Of a DNA stretch of 64,000 nucleotides, positions 25,831 to 39,196 are shown piece by piece (the stretch's first letter is position 1; every line of letters starts with the position of its first letter). This DNA is from Xiphias gladius (lineage: Eukaryota > Chordata > Actinopteri > Istiophoriformes > Xiphiidae), in NCBI RefSeq assembly GCF_016859285.1, contig NC_053420.1, positions 22,179,545-22,243,544 of the forward strand, given 5' to 3'. The translations under genes and the position numbers were made by a program. The notes beneath the pieces are model-generated. The model saw only the letters and a program-made list of their open reading frames with translations, made no database searches and was not told where the DNA came from.

Positions 25831-27779
25831 CTTAATGCGCTGTACACCTTATGTTTCAAAAATAGGTTTGATTTCTCAGAGTTTTTTTCCCCCTTTTTTG
25901 CCAATGGATGAGAGTATTCATTCATCTCTCATTGAGACCTTTTATCTGATATCTGCCACATACTGTTCAACGTTTGGATTACTGTCTGGATATAACTGAA
26001 TCCATATTTTAATTACATCTGTTTATATGAGGCCATGACATAAAATTTTAGAATAATTCTTTAGACTAAAACTAGATGAATTTGAGTAAGGACACAGGAC
26101 ACGTTCCTCACATGCCACGTAAGCCCCTGGTATACATCCATGTCAGAGCAGTATGAATACCTGAATGAAAATTCAATTGTAGAGACTTGAAATTACTTGT
26201 GATGGGTAATCTGTCCCAATGAATACTCAGCCAGCTTTACTTTTGACAAATGCTTAGGTTATTGTCATGTGGTAAAGCTAAGTGCTGTTGCCAGCAGGGA
26301 CTTGTTTGACAACTCTCCCTGACCCGGCTGCCAAACAGCAATATGTTTAATGGAAGAAACAATCACAAGAATTTTACAATTTGTTTGTGATTTTTGCCTT
26401 CTGGAGATTTTAACATGCCACAGTAGGAAACACGTGTAAATAATAAAAGTAAAAATCGCTGAATCTCATTTAGCTTTTTCACTTTAAGGGTCTTGGTAAT
26501 GTGCGTGCTGGCTCGCTGTTACACTGCCATGGCTTACTTGAATAGAAGAAAGCCATTGTTACTTTTATTGGTAACACCTGCACTTTTCCTGTTATGACAG
26601 GTCAAAATTTCAGATGTGAAAGGGCCTATTGTGCAGGTTTTCGCAAGCGGAAATACTGTTGGGCAGTATTGTTGAGTTCCACTGAAATGCGTTCAGTCAT
26701 CTTGAGGGTCGTTGAGGAACCAGTTATTATGCAGGAGCTGCAGAACGAGTCACTTCAGAGGACTGATTAGCAAGCAGAGCCCCCATGCAGTGGTCATCCT
26801 TTCACTGTTGCCTATGCACTGTGTTCATCTTCAGGAGTATGACGGCGCCTTGATCTGCCACAAGGTGGTGCTGGTTGTCATAGTTCCATATTGCCACATC
26901 AGATGAAGATAAGTTTTTCAACATGTCATGCCCCTGACAGGCAGGTATTTAAAAGGTCTCTATCTCAGAACTGCTGTTTGTAGTATTTTTTTTTTTTGTC
27001 AGAATTGAAACACAGCTGGTTATCTCTATCATTTTAAAGCACTGCAGCCTATGGTCGTCAGGGTTAAATTGGGCTTTATTCAGGCATGCCGCCACATGAC
27101 ACCGTCATATGACGCATTTTCTGCAAATGTGCATGATTTTAAACGTAACGTTTTTATTTCTACTTTTAATTTGCTAACAGGGATTGAGGCCTGAGTTCGA
27201 CCATTGTGACATCTTTCTAAACACAGTAAAATCTGCAGCTGTGCTGTTGAAAAGGTCCCAACAATTTACTGTTAGCGGTGAGAACTGATGAATGTTCAGT
27301 GTCGCTGAGAGTAAGAGTTTCACACAAAATGAACATTAATACACGAATATGAAAGGACACATGGATTCATGAGGATTTTCAAACCTAATGTTATTGAATT
27401 TGTTGTAGAATTTGAATCTGCAAACCTAGAGCTTTACCCCCCATAAATGTCTAATAGCACAATATTATATTGTATTGTTGTAATATATGGAGATCTAGAG
27501 TAATGTAACACCCAGCTGACATTTGTCAAACACTGACCCTGACTGGAAAAAAAAACCTTGTTATAGCTCCATCAATCCCATGCAGAAGATGTTTTTAATC
27601 TTATAACACATACTAATCATTTTACTAATAATTTTCCAGCTTGCAGTATGAGTTTTGCTTGGCCCATGTTACGACAAGAATGTTTTTCCTTTTCTGCCAA
27701 ATCTAGTTCTTGCACTTCTGAACCATCAGGTCTGAACCCCTCACTGCTAATTAACTTACCCTACAAAAAATGAAAATGT

Positions 27780-28340
27780 TAGTCAGCAGCATGTGGCTTG
27801 TTAAGAAATCAGCCCACAGTGCAGTTATAAAGCCTAATTCCTGTGCTTATTGATCATCATTAGAGGGCCGCAGAATTATTTTCTATCATTAAGGCAAAAC
27901 CAGAACAGAACATTTAAACAGCGGGCGGCCAGGTAATTTAACATTTTTATGTTCTGTGACACTGCACCAAAAATGCTAAATGCTGCACAATAAAACACAA
28001 CAATTTAGCCGAAGGGTGACAGTAATCATTCTCTGCTTTGTTGAAATAAATTGCCTTGTAAAGGACAGATCAGAAACCTATTTACATTAAAGTTTCGGTG
28101 ATGCAGTTTGTGATTCAGTTTTTATTTATGGGGTTTTCAGGCAATTTTCCATCACATTTAGGACTTTTATTGCATCTTAAAAGAAATGTTGCCTCATTAG
28201 TCCACATAAGAAAAAGTTTCCCCCTTAATTTCTAATAGATGATTGGCGCACACTCCACACTTGTTGTAATTACGCTGCTCAGTAAATCTGGCTGTGGATG
28301 GAGGCTTGCGTTATAGTCTTCAACCCACACTGAGATTCAA
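27780..28340. promoter_or_regulatory. Candidate non-coding regulatory block downstream of msx1
   Basis: The block is of mixed composition with homeodomain-like words, for example CTAATTAACTT near 27750 and TCATTAGAGGG near 27860, and TAATAGATGATTGG near 28233, the last resembling PBX/HOX sites. It lacks simple repeats or coding potential. It is called by texture only; conservation was not tested. Confidence 0.28.
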
Positions 28341-28632
28341 AACTCTCACGTATCAGACCGAAGCTGCCCCTCCTGTCAACAGTAAATGTACCTTATAAAC
28401 GCACAAGTGTTGCATGGATTCACACGCTGAAGTAATTACTCAATAGAGGGTCACCGAGGACTTCTGATTAGCAGAGGGGGAGTGAATGCGGGCTCTTCAT
28501 CGAGCTAAATGCAGTTATGAACAGTTGTACTTATATAATACATTCACGAGGGATGACTCTATTGTTATATGTGTGGTTTAGAAAACCTCAGCCTAAGTGG
28601 CCAGAGTCTGGTCACAAACGCAGGTCAACTTT

Positions 28633-28658
28633 AAAAAAAAAAAAAAAAAAAAAAAAAA
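28633..28658. repeat. A26 homopolymer
   Basis: Twenty-six consecutive A residues are read directly. It could be the tail of a retroposed copy, but no recognisable body precedes it. Confidence 0.9.
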
Positions 28659-31279
28659 TACACCATTGCCCTCTAGTGGACACTACGGTCCATATAAGTA
28701 TAAAATGAGAAGGTTTGTAACCTTAATTCCTCCTCAATGAATCCGTCTGAACTTGGCTCTGCTTGTAGGCAACACTTTCATCCCCATCACAGAATAACTC
28801 AAGTTGACGGACAGAAAATATATACGTGTATATATGTATATCGTGAAAACCTAATGATAAACGACAACGAGTGTTACTTCACGTGTTTTCCTATGATATT
28901 CATTGGCTGTCAGCATGTGTAGGCCTGTTGGGGCCATGCTACCTGGAACTACAGTGTCCAACTCAATAATGTATTTAAAACCATCCTTAAATGTTGACTT
29001 TTACTGCATGATACTCTCAAGACTGTCTTCTTGGTGAGCTTATTACATTTCCTTTTTTAAATATGGCATTGTTGTAACATTTCTGTGAGTTCGCTATAGG
29101 AGAACATCTGGTTTTCTGCAGGAGACTGATTTTTATAGGTCTTTTTGTTAAAGGCAACCGCAAGAAATTGGTGATGATGGCTGTCTCTCCTGAGACTCAA
29201 CATTGATTTATAACAACCATGCTGCATTATTAGTAATATTTACAGTGTGGTTGTGACTGGCTGGACTCCCACTGTATCTATAGTTGCACAGCAAGGACCT
29301 GGTTGTGTGTCCGAGTTAATACAGTATGCCATAGATAAATGTGGGTATTAGTAATATTTATTTTCTAAATGGAAATTGAAATAAGACAAAACATTTCCCT
29401 GCACCCAAACACATTTATTTTAGCCCAGGTCTTCTCTTGTATCTTCTTGGACCCAGAGTTAACATGTTGTGAAAAATTAGATTTTTGAAAAAATCTGATG
29501 AGTAATTTAATAGAAAACTTGCCCTTTATTTGCCCTTACCTTTTGAATATAAGACATTTTCATAACAAGCAGACCACTAGGTAAATGCTTCAAGCAATTA
29601 TCTCATTATAAGCCATAATGAAGATGAGAGCATGGGCGACATTTCAGAGGGCCCAGTGACGGCTCTCCTTTTTTTCTCTTTTGAGAAAATACTTTAAAAA
29701 GAGTTATTATTGCTGGGGTTTATTCTGCCTACAAATGTTTAAAATGGCCAAAAGAGCGACAAGTAGGTGTAACTCAAATGACATGTGATGAGTTACCCTC
29801 CAGGCTCATTTGGGCTTTTGGTTTAGTTTTAATTTTTAAGTTTAGCAGACTTTTGTGGTGTCAAACTTTATACCCTTTTATTTAGAGAGCTTGTGTTATG
29901 TTACTCCGACTCTGAACAGAAGGTGGTGGTGTGGTATTTGATAGAAATGGAGAAAGTAACTTGGGCTTTCACAGATTTTATGGATTGTGGCATAAGAATG
30001 GTGGATGGTCAGTTTTTTTTTTGTCCCCATATTTTAAATAGAAATGATGGATGTGTTTAGTCTTTTTAGTAAAGGGATATTAGCTTTTTCTAAAAGGGTC
30101 AGTTATTACTGGAATTAGATTAACCCTGGCAACACTTTGTCTAATAATGTTAAATAAAATGACAATACCTGATTAACCAAGATATTAATATAGGCTATAA
30201 TATCTCACCATAAAAGTCTAATAAAATGTGCAGACATTTATCGAGTCTAGTGCAGAGTTAAGGCTACATTTAGTTCATTTGTAAAGAACCAAAAACGTCA
30301 ACGCATTTGTTATAACCACTGTGTAAAAAATATTCGCAAATGTATTAATTGATTTGATTAATGACCACGTGTCATACAGGTTTAAAAATGTATTTGTATG
30401 TGCTGGGGGAAAAAAAGGAGAGCGTAAGGGAGGTGGATAGATAATCTCCGAAGAGATCGTCCTGAAAGAAGCAACCTGCAGTTTTAAGGGAGAAAAATCC
30501 ATTTGCAGTCGACGTCTGGCGGAAGATGTTGCGGTGAAAGCGTTTTTAATTTGTGGTGGGTACACTCCAAACACACCCGCTCACATTAGTGTGAGCTGAG
30601 CTGTAGGATAGAGGAGCTGACATTTAACATCGGCTCTTTTCTGACCGCTGTTTGCTGAGGAGTAGGAAAAGATGAACCTTTGGTACGTTACTGGCGGTTC
30701 GCTCGACGGATTTTCTCCCTTATCTTGTGTTAATTCAGCGTATAAAAAGCCCAATGATGCATCCTCTACACGTCTTGGGGGGGCTGAATAAAGGTTAAAG
30801 GTCTACTAGACATCCAGCGACCGTTGTCTTTAACAATCGTTTATCTAAGGCAAATTCTAATAACCCATTTTCCATTCTCGAAGATCAAGGGTTAAAGGGT
30901 CCTGTGATCTTTTGGATGATATAAACAAGTGAGTTGTGTTTTCTGTGTGGTTTCTGGCAAGATAGAGAGACTTGTTGGGGGGGGGGGGGCGGCAAAAGAA
31001 TGAAAGAGTTGAAAAGAATGGACGGATCCCCTTTGGCTCTTTTGTGTCACGTTTCTTTTCTTTTCAGATGGAGCTCTCATCCGTGTGATTTCAATTTATT
31101 GTCAGGGATTATGCCTCGTGGATAAAATGGACACTAAACAAATAAGAAGAAAAAAAAATATGGCTTCTAGTCGGGCAACATTCCGCATGGATTAAAGTAG
31201 ACTGTAAGGAAACACTCTCTTAGATGAATTTCATACTGGGAGACGCAATGTTACAACATGGAGTGGGAGATTAAAAAAC

Positions 31280-31620
31280 AAAAAAACCAAAAACTTGGCA
31301 ACTGTTTTATTGCAAAAGATATGTCTCTGAGAATAGATGAGGAGTCCCAGGCCCCCCTCAAGGACAGCAGCTTGTCGGCGCTGGAGAGGAGGAAATCGCA
31401 GCGCAGAGGGGAGAAGTGTTGCCCGTCCCAGTCCCCCGTTGACATTTTAGGAATGATAAAAGTTCCGCCTTGCCTGGAGCTACAGCCTCGCTGGAGCCGG
31501 CCTCAGTCTGCGGCAGATTGCCTTTGCTCATTACAGCAATTATTTTACTCCAATTTAACCCCTGCCTGAATGGCAGGGAAGTCGAGAGAGAGCCTTTAAC
31601 GCGGCTGTAGAGTGGCCTGT
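31280..31620. promoter_or_regulatory. Candidate non-coding regulatory block 3' of msx1
   Basis: A GC-balanced island within AT-rich DNA contains CATTACAGCAATTATTTTAC and repeated CAGCC/CTGGAGC words. It has no open frame of note. The texture resembles conserved enhancers near developmental genes. This is inference without alignment. Confidence 0.3.
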
Positions 31621-32544
31621 CATGCCCCCCCCCAATTATGTCATTTCATTTCATCACACGGGAGGTTCAGATGTTTTCTTCATGCGCTCCAGTAATGTAA
31701 TATGTTTATATGTAGATTGGCTCACGGGTCCTAACACCCTGTCTTCTCTCCAACGGGGTGTCGCCTGGCTCATTTTACACCCCAAACACCCCCTAATGAC
31801 ACGCCCGTGGATTGTTTACAAGCTATTTAGCCCAGAGAAGCAATCTCCAATATTTACCGGCGTGTTTTGAAGTCAGTCGGCACAACTGGGTCGCCCCCCC
31901 CCCCCCCACCAAAAAAAAAAACAACCCTCTTCTGGCGCCAACAAAATCTAGGTTAGTTGTTTCAAAGCAATAGGCAACAGCTGTAGCAATACATTCCACC
32001 AAAATAATATGTGTCAAGTTTACATTCGCAGCGCACACCAGCCCTGCGAGGCTGAACCACGCGCCTCCTGGCATGTGCACAGAAAGTGTGAATGTAAATA
32101 CCTGACGAAAACCTGAAGAAATAGAGACGGGACAGGTCAATATTGTTACGAAGTGGGTCACATGAAGCCTTTAGATCTAAATGAAATTCCATAAAGCATA
32201 ATATTTCAACTATGCTGCTCTCAAGATAATCAATAATTCCTTTTTCTTTTTTTTTTTAAACCTGCTTTAACAAGGCCTGAAAATACTTTTTCACTTCTGC
32301 TTTTTCCCCAAACTAAGACGCTATAGGCGAGTAGTTACCCCGCTCACCAAGACCCCCTAAACTTCATCCTAAAATAGATAAGGAAATATTGAGTTTTCTA
32401 CAGCTCTTTAAGTTTTCAGTAAACATTAGGAAACCTATTTTTCAAGCACGGTTAAGGACCATCAAACAGTCTAATTTCGGTGCAGCGGGCACCATGCAAG
32501 TGTAAGTCAAAACGAACAACTTCGTAATGAAAAAGAATAAACAA

Positions 32545-32550
32545 TTTATT
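32545..32550 (-). other. msx1: Probable msx1 polyadenylation signal
   Basis: AATAAA on the minus strand lies about 930 bases past the msx1 stop. It is preceded by an AT-rich tract typical of a 3' UTR. This gives a 3' UTR of about 0.95 kb, reasonable for msx1. Confidence 0.5.
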
Positions 32551-33478
32551 GTTAAGTTATGTCACAAATATATTCATAATATAAATGAGGATATTCTTCA
32601 AATATACATTATTTTACAGTACACATATCCCTTCCGAAGGGAATCATTCCAACAACAGACAGTGCTGTTATAAAAACAAATGCTGTGGTTCTCCAAATTC
32701 ACAAAGAGCATTCATTGAAACTGGTCTCTGTGACCCACTACAGTTACGCACTGATACGAATGCAAAAAAAAAAAAAAATGAAAAAGTATGGGCTTTTTTT
32801 TTTTTTTTTTTGCGCAGTGTGACAGCAGCCCACAAATGCGACGAAAGCCCAGCCGGAGTTTGTCGGTGACAAAATGTCAAGCCGCGCAACAGTCTGTTAC
32901 TTACTCGTAGAGGCTTGTAAAAGAGGCGAGGAGGGGGCTGTCGCCGACACAACTGTGGCACACAGCCTGCCGTCCACACTTGACCGCCAGTCTGTGATGT
33001 AGGCCCTACAGGTACCGAGTTGTTTTCCACCTCTGCACCGCAAAAAAAAAACAACATCATCCATCTCAAAGTCATTTAGTCTCACACTCATCTTTATGTT
33101 TAAGATCTCTGCCATCGATAGGTTCGTGGTTGCTATTGTCACTTCAAAGTCCACGGGCAAAGACAGAATTAAAACTCAAGATTGGAGGACTAATAAAGCC
33201 GGATTCTTTTCGCGGTGTGTGAACTTACTGCCGAGGTCAAGAGAAGTGGATCAACTTCAAGGTCCTCAGAAGGAGGGGGGGGGTCTATTAGGAGGCCCTG
33301 GCCCCCTGACAAGATGTGACACTGAGCTCACCGCCAGGATGCCTCTGTATTTACTACAGTGTCACCTCACCTGTCAAACTGCCCCGTCCCCCTCCCTCCG
33401 TCCCCCTCACCTCGCGTTTGGGGCTCGCAGAAAGTAATCTTCACACCCCCACCCCCAACCCCCCGTCCTGCGTCCCCG

Positions 33479-34577
<1,099 letters not shown>

Positions 34578-34760
34578 ACAGGTCCGACTGGGACTGGTGG
34601 TAACGCGACCGGTTGACTCTCGTGGGTACCGTGGCAAGAGTTGCAGAAAGTCGCGGCGGTGAGCCCTAAGGTGACGGTATCCTCATGTTTATGTGACCAA
34701 ATTGGAGTGAGAGGCTATAATAAGGCAGGCGTGGAGAGAGAGGCAGCCAATCAGGGGAGA
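34578..34760 (-). promoter_or_regulatory. msx1: msx1 5' UTR and core promoter candidates
   Basis: On the minus strand, a TTATTATAG word (34715-34725) lies about 140 bases upstream of the start codon and could act as a TATA-like element. An inverted CCAAT box (TGATTGG on the minus strand, 34748-34754) lies about 30 bases further up. The spacing fits a compact promoter, but the transcription start is not established. Confidence 0.5.
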
Positions 34761-35479
34761 GATGGGCTGGGCCCTGTGAGACTCCAAGGGGGGGGGGTCA
34801 GAGTTGGAAAGTTAACAATTGTTACCTTTTTAAAACTCAACCAACTTCAGATAAACATAGACACAACAAGCTCCAAAACTAAGTCCCTCAAAACGACCTG
34901 TTACCCCAAAGTGTAACCTATGATGATCCCACCACCAACGTATTGACATCAAATGATTAGGGCTCTAGGCGCGGGGGCATCATTTCTACTATACCTCGCC
35001 ATGTTTACGCGCCATCTTTGACAACTTTTCTGGCCCGAACTTCTACTCAGTTCGACCCGCGCGATGCCTTCGGCCACGTGCTTCCACTGCCCGAACATTG
35101 CACAACCGTTTGACTCCCCTCCTTATGCGACGAGCCCCTCGCAGCGCGCCGTTTATTGATGGCTGCGGGGCTCTAATCAGATTGAAACACACAGGCCTTC
35201 GCAGTCGTTCGGGGGTAATTATCGGGCTTGGGGGGATTGGGGGGGGGGGGGAGTCACCTGCCCCCCGACTACATCCATTAAAGTCAAAAATTATGTGGAA
35301 TGGGGGGGAGCAAGGGGGAGGGGGCAGCGTGGAGCCAGGGATTTAACCCGGGACTGTCACTGATTTACCTGGCGGTACCCCCCCTGCACCTTATCATTAT
35401 CTGCAGTCCCTGAAGAGGGGGCGTTTTTGTCACTACCGTCGCTGAGATCAGACACATCGCTGGGCTAAGTGTATAAGGA

Positions 35480-35740
35480 AGAGCATTATATCTCGTTGGA
35501 TGCAGGCGCAGAGTACGATCTCGCATCAAATAACGTTGCCGCAATAAATCTCAGCTTTAAAATAGGCTTCGCGAGCCTCAAACACATGAAAACACATTAC
35601 CTTTTTCTGGCGGTGTGGTCAGTTCTCAGGGAAAAGCGTCTGCGTCGCTAATTGCCAGGCATAAACAATCTGTCACGATTTGTCAGGTCTCCCTAATGAG
35701 CAGACAAGTTATGTTGTTTTTAGGCGCCAGCGGCGGCCGG
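35480..35740. promoter_or_regulatory. Candidate msx1 proximal enhancer block
   Basis: The block contains a homeodomain core (CTAATTGCC near 35648), a forkhead/SOX-like ATAAACAATC, two TGTCA words typical of MEIS/TGIF sites within about ten bases, and CCTAATGAG. It lies about 1 kb upstream of the msx1 start. There is no coding potential. Function is inferred from motif density only. Confidence 0.38.
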
Positions 35741-37097
35741 ATCAAAGCGCCACCACTTTTTTTTAGGGAGACTATTGAAGAAGTCGAACCCGCACCGAGA
35801 GAGCGCGGCGCCGCCTCCTCCTCCTCCTCCTCCACACCCTCCCTGGCCCAGGGACACTGAGCCATTCAGCCTGAAAAATTAGCTTATTCGCAGCCGATCG
35901 CACGCCATTTCCATCTATTCAAATGAGCGCTACAGTCGGCGTAGTAGCGGGCTCCTCGGAAGAAAAGGTCAGCGCCCACTAGTTGCTCTCAGAGAGCCGG
36001 TCGCTGAAAAAGGATTCCTCGGTGCAAGTGTTTCCCGAGATACACGTTAGACCACACGATCCTCAGTCTGAGGAGGTGTTTGTTGTTATGACTTTGTGCG
36101 GGACTATCCGGGGTGTTGAATACACGGGGGGGGGGGGGGCTCTCAACCCACTTACCCCCATCATCTGGCCGCCGTGCTGCAACTTGGGGAAGGGAAATCA
36201 TAACAAAGCTCCTCTCAAGCGGCTTCCTGCACGGGAACAATGTGGTTAACATTCAGGGTGACACGCCGGTTCGGCGCTGACGCAGGTGGACCTCGCTGTT
36301 TTGCATGTATGAGCGAACACGGATGACGAGATAAGGCGAAGTCGCCTTGCCGCTCCGGGAGGGCGCTCGTTCACGGTTTAAGGAAGATTGCGCGAGACCC
36401 CGTTTTATGATTGGGGGGGGGTTTAAAGGAGGTGTAACAAATGAAAGAAACGAGGCCTGGAATGTTGGTTGCTTTTATTACGAATGATCAAGCGATAAAG
36501 CTGCAAAAGTTATTCTTCCTTTAAAAAATGTGTCTTGAACAACAGAGTGACTTCCGGTTGACACATTAATATTTAAATGGCGGCCACAGGTGTTCCTTAA
36601 TGGTTGTCCTGCATTTTCCACTCGGTTTCTGAAAAACTTAACACAGAGGTCTTAATTTATCATTTCCTCTGCAGCGCACCCTGTGCGTGTGTTTGTGTGC
36701 GTGCATGTGTGTGTGTTCGTGCAGGTAGCAGGCTCCGTGTGCAGCTGCGGCGTGTTTGGAAACACTTAAAGCCTCCAACCTGGAACGAGTGGCATTGCTC
36801 CGAAGGCTTTGAAGTCACCGGGAGTCTCCGGGCTCCCACAGCCCTCTGAAGTCAGTCTCCGCTCGGGGCTCAAACACTTAACCTGTCCTCCAGCACCAAC
36901 TCGTTAAACGAGTCTGCCCTAACACGAATGGTCACACGTGGGACGCTTTGACGTGCGCTGTTTGGCCCGGTGCGGCAACGACGCACAGCCCGCTCATTTT
37001 TTGCGTCTGTGTGTTGTCTTTCATAACCTCATAAATCAGACGCACGTTTGACGCTCAAAACAATGCAGGTCTGTCATTACTATTATTATAACCCCTG

Positions 37098-37101
<4 letters not shown>

Positions 37102-37151
<50 letters not shown>
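37102..37151. repeat. (CA)25 microsatellite
   Basis: Twenty-five uninterrupted CA units are read directly. The repeat creates spurious reading frames on the minus strand. Confidence 0.97.
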
Positions 37152-37399
37152 AGTGCGTTCTGAGGTGTCCTGAAGTGTGCGTTGCTCGGCGGAGAGCGTG
37201 CGAAACAGCGAGTGAACCGCCCCGCGAGCAATGGTGCCTGCTCCACGCTCCGCCAGCGTCTCGCCTCTCATCGAGGTTGGAGGATTTGATCGTGTCGATT
37301 GCAACGGGCGTCCGTTCAACCTGATTTGCGGGCCTTGGCTGTTGCGGTCTGTTCCTCCTGTGAGCAGAGGGGCCAGCGGTCCTCGAAAACAATGTCGGT

Positions 37400-37760
37400 G
37401 GGAATTAGCATCCCAAACACTGGCCTTTAAGAGGCCTGATGTGCCATGGAGAAGACGATTACCATACCGTTTTATTTAAATCCCGAGGCAACAAATGAGG
37501 GCCGGGCTGAGATACAAAACAACTGTAAGGCTCATCGGGCCTTTATTTAACTTTATAAACTACCTTTGATTCCCAGTCAGGAGGCAGGGACTCCACACAA
37601 AGGCCCATTGTTGCCTCCTCTGAAAGTTGTCTTAACCCTTTTGAGGCAAGGTCTGTCAATTTAGACTGTAAAGACATAAAAGGCAGCGTGGATGCCAAAA
37701 GGCCCTTTTAAGCAAAATATTTGCACTTGGTGCAAGTAAATGACTTTCGTCTGGGGACAA
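37400..37760. promoter_or_regulatory. Candidate msx1 upstream regulatory block
   Basis: The block lies about 3 kb upstream of msx1. It contains a TCF/LEF-type CCTTTGATTCC near 37563, ACAAAGG words near 37597, and TTTATTTAAC/TTTATTTAAA words. Composition is balanced and non-repetitive. MSX1 is a known BMP and WNT responder, so TCF sites are plausible, but this is inference. Confidence 0.35.
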
Positions 37761-38705
37761 GGACGGCGCACACGTGAGTATAACTCCTTCATCTTGGTCA
37801 CATTTTTAATTTCTGGCGGAGTTTGCGCCCGCAACGGGACATTAAATCCTCTAGGCCCCTGTCGGTAGTGATGAAGTCAGTCGAAGTCGGGAGGTGTTGG
37901 TGAAATAATCTGAGCGACATCTGAGTGACTTTTAAGTTCATTTGAGAGCGCGGTTACGTGCACCTCAGAGAGATGAAAGAAACGCCCGGCTCGGTCCAAC
38001 CCGAGGTCCCGCGTAATTATACATAATGTATCCCATTTCAAAGCAATTAGCGCAATCAGGCGGATCGGGATCACTTGGCTGCCGGTCAGGCAACAATGGC
38101 TCACGGTCGTTTAAGCCTCAAGATGCCATTCACTGTCTGGCTCACGGGTCCGCCCGCGGTCCAGCGGTCCAGTCGCTTTGGCAGGTGGATGCGTCCAAAG
38201 TCCGAAAGTCGTCGCCTCGTTGGCTGAAGCCACTAACTGTTACGTTAATTCCCCCCACCCCCCAAAAAGCAAGCAAACAAACAAACAAAAGCATTATCAC
38301 ATATAATAATATTATTACATATAAATAGGCCTGAGTAAATCCTAAATCCTGTACAGCCATTCAGAACATAGCAGAAGACGAGACTTCACTTATTTTGATT
38401 AACTCTGCACTGTCTGTATGATATGGGCTGAAGATTGAGCCATTTTAAACATCCATTTGAACAATAAAATGTATCGATGTATCCCTTGGCTAATCAGTTA
38501 ATAATGCTATAGGCTATAATAGCTCTTTAAGCTCAAGCTTTGGCGTGTCTAAAAAAATATTTTATAATAAATATTTAATACAGCAGCCTGTATTTATTAT
38601 AGTGTTCCTCTTATCCTTCAACTCTGCTTATTTTTTCATACCAAGTTATTAGGCTATAATCAGGGGGAAAAAATGCCATAGTTTAGCACAGTATTTAAGT
38701 GAATG

Positions 38706-38713
<8 letters not shown>

Positions 38714-38737
<24 letters not shown>
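38714..38737. repeat. A24 homopolymer
   Basis: Twenty-four consecutive A residues are read directly. No retroposon body is recognisable beside it. Confidence 0.9.
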
Positions 38738-39173
38738 GCCAACAATAAGAGATATTTAGTAAGGTAAAGAAACAGAAATGCAGTAGCAACATCCGGTTTT
38801 ATTTGTAAGTTTTGACCTTTCAGAGAGTCAGTAAGAGCTGAACCCAGAGCAGTCCAGCGGGAAGCCACGCGAGCCCCGCCGAACGGCCGGAAAGCGGCAG
38901 CTCCGCGAGAGAACCGACTCCCAGTGTGAAGAGACGCCGGATGACGGTGATAAATGCACTTGGAGCTTCGGGGATTAAGCGACTTCACGTGGCTCGGAGA
39001 GAGAAGGAGGAGGAGAAGAAGAAAATAGATGTTTTTCGACTGATCCAACTCTCTAAGTCAGTCAGATCCAGCGCTTAGTGAACTTTATTCCCCATCCATC
39101 TCCCTCACCTTTCCCCGGCCGACAGGCAGGATGAATGTGTCCCACGGTGATGATAAAAACCCTCTTGCGGTTC

Positions 39174-39196
39174 GGGGGGGGTGGGGGGGTGGGGGG
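39174..39196 (+). other. G-run cluster (possible G-quadruplex)
   Basis: Runs of 8, 7 and 6 G are separated by single T. The long runs can supply four G-tracts, so a quadruplex is possible. Confidence 0.6.

Larger units (their letters stand above)
24499..25842 (-). mobile_element. Tc1/mariner-type DNA transposon, decayed
   Basis: The element is about 1.34 kb. Inverted termini sit at 24511-24540 and 25801-25830 and agree at 26 of 30 positions when one is reverse-complemented; both share GACCCCTTCACTTTTT-like sequence. A TA dinucleotide lies at the same distance outside each end (24497-24498 and 25843-25844), as expected for Tc1 target-site duplication. The outermost 11 bases of the two ends no longer match each other. 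The body holds a broken transposase on the minus strand. The length is below the usual 1.6 kb because part of the transposase is missing. The terminal sequence is that of the common fish Tc1 group. Confidence 0.9.
25845..32544. other. cytl1-msx1 intergenic region, no gene seen
   Basis: There are about 6.7 kb between the transposon and the end of msx1. Open frames here are short and lack family resemblance. The region contains homopolymer runs (A at 28633-28658, G at about 30977-30989, C at 31894-31907) and two blocks, listed separately, that look like regulatory elements. The rest is AT-rich DNA. Confidence 0.5.

Noticed and set aside
37036..37392. Minus-strand frames with long Cys-Val repeats
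   Set aside because: They are translations of the (CA)25 microsatellite.
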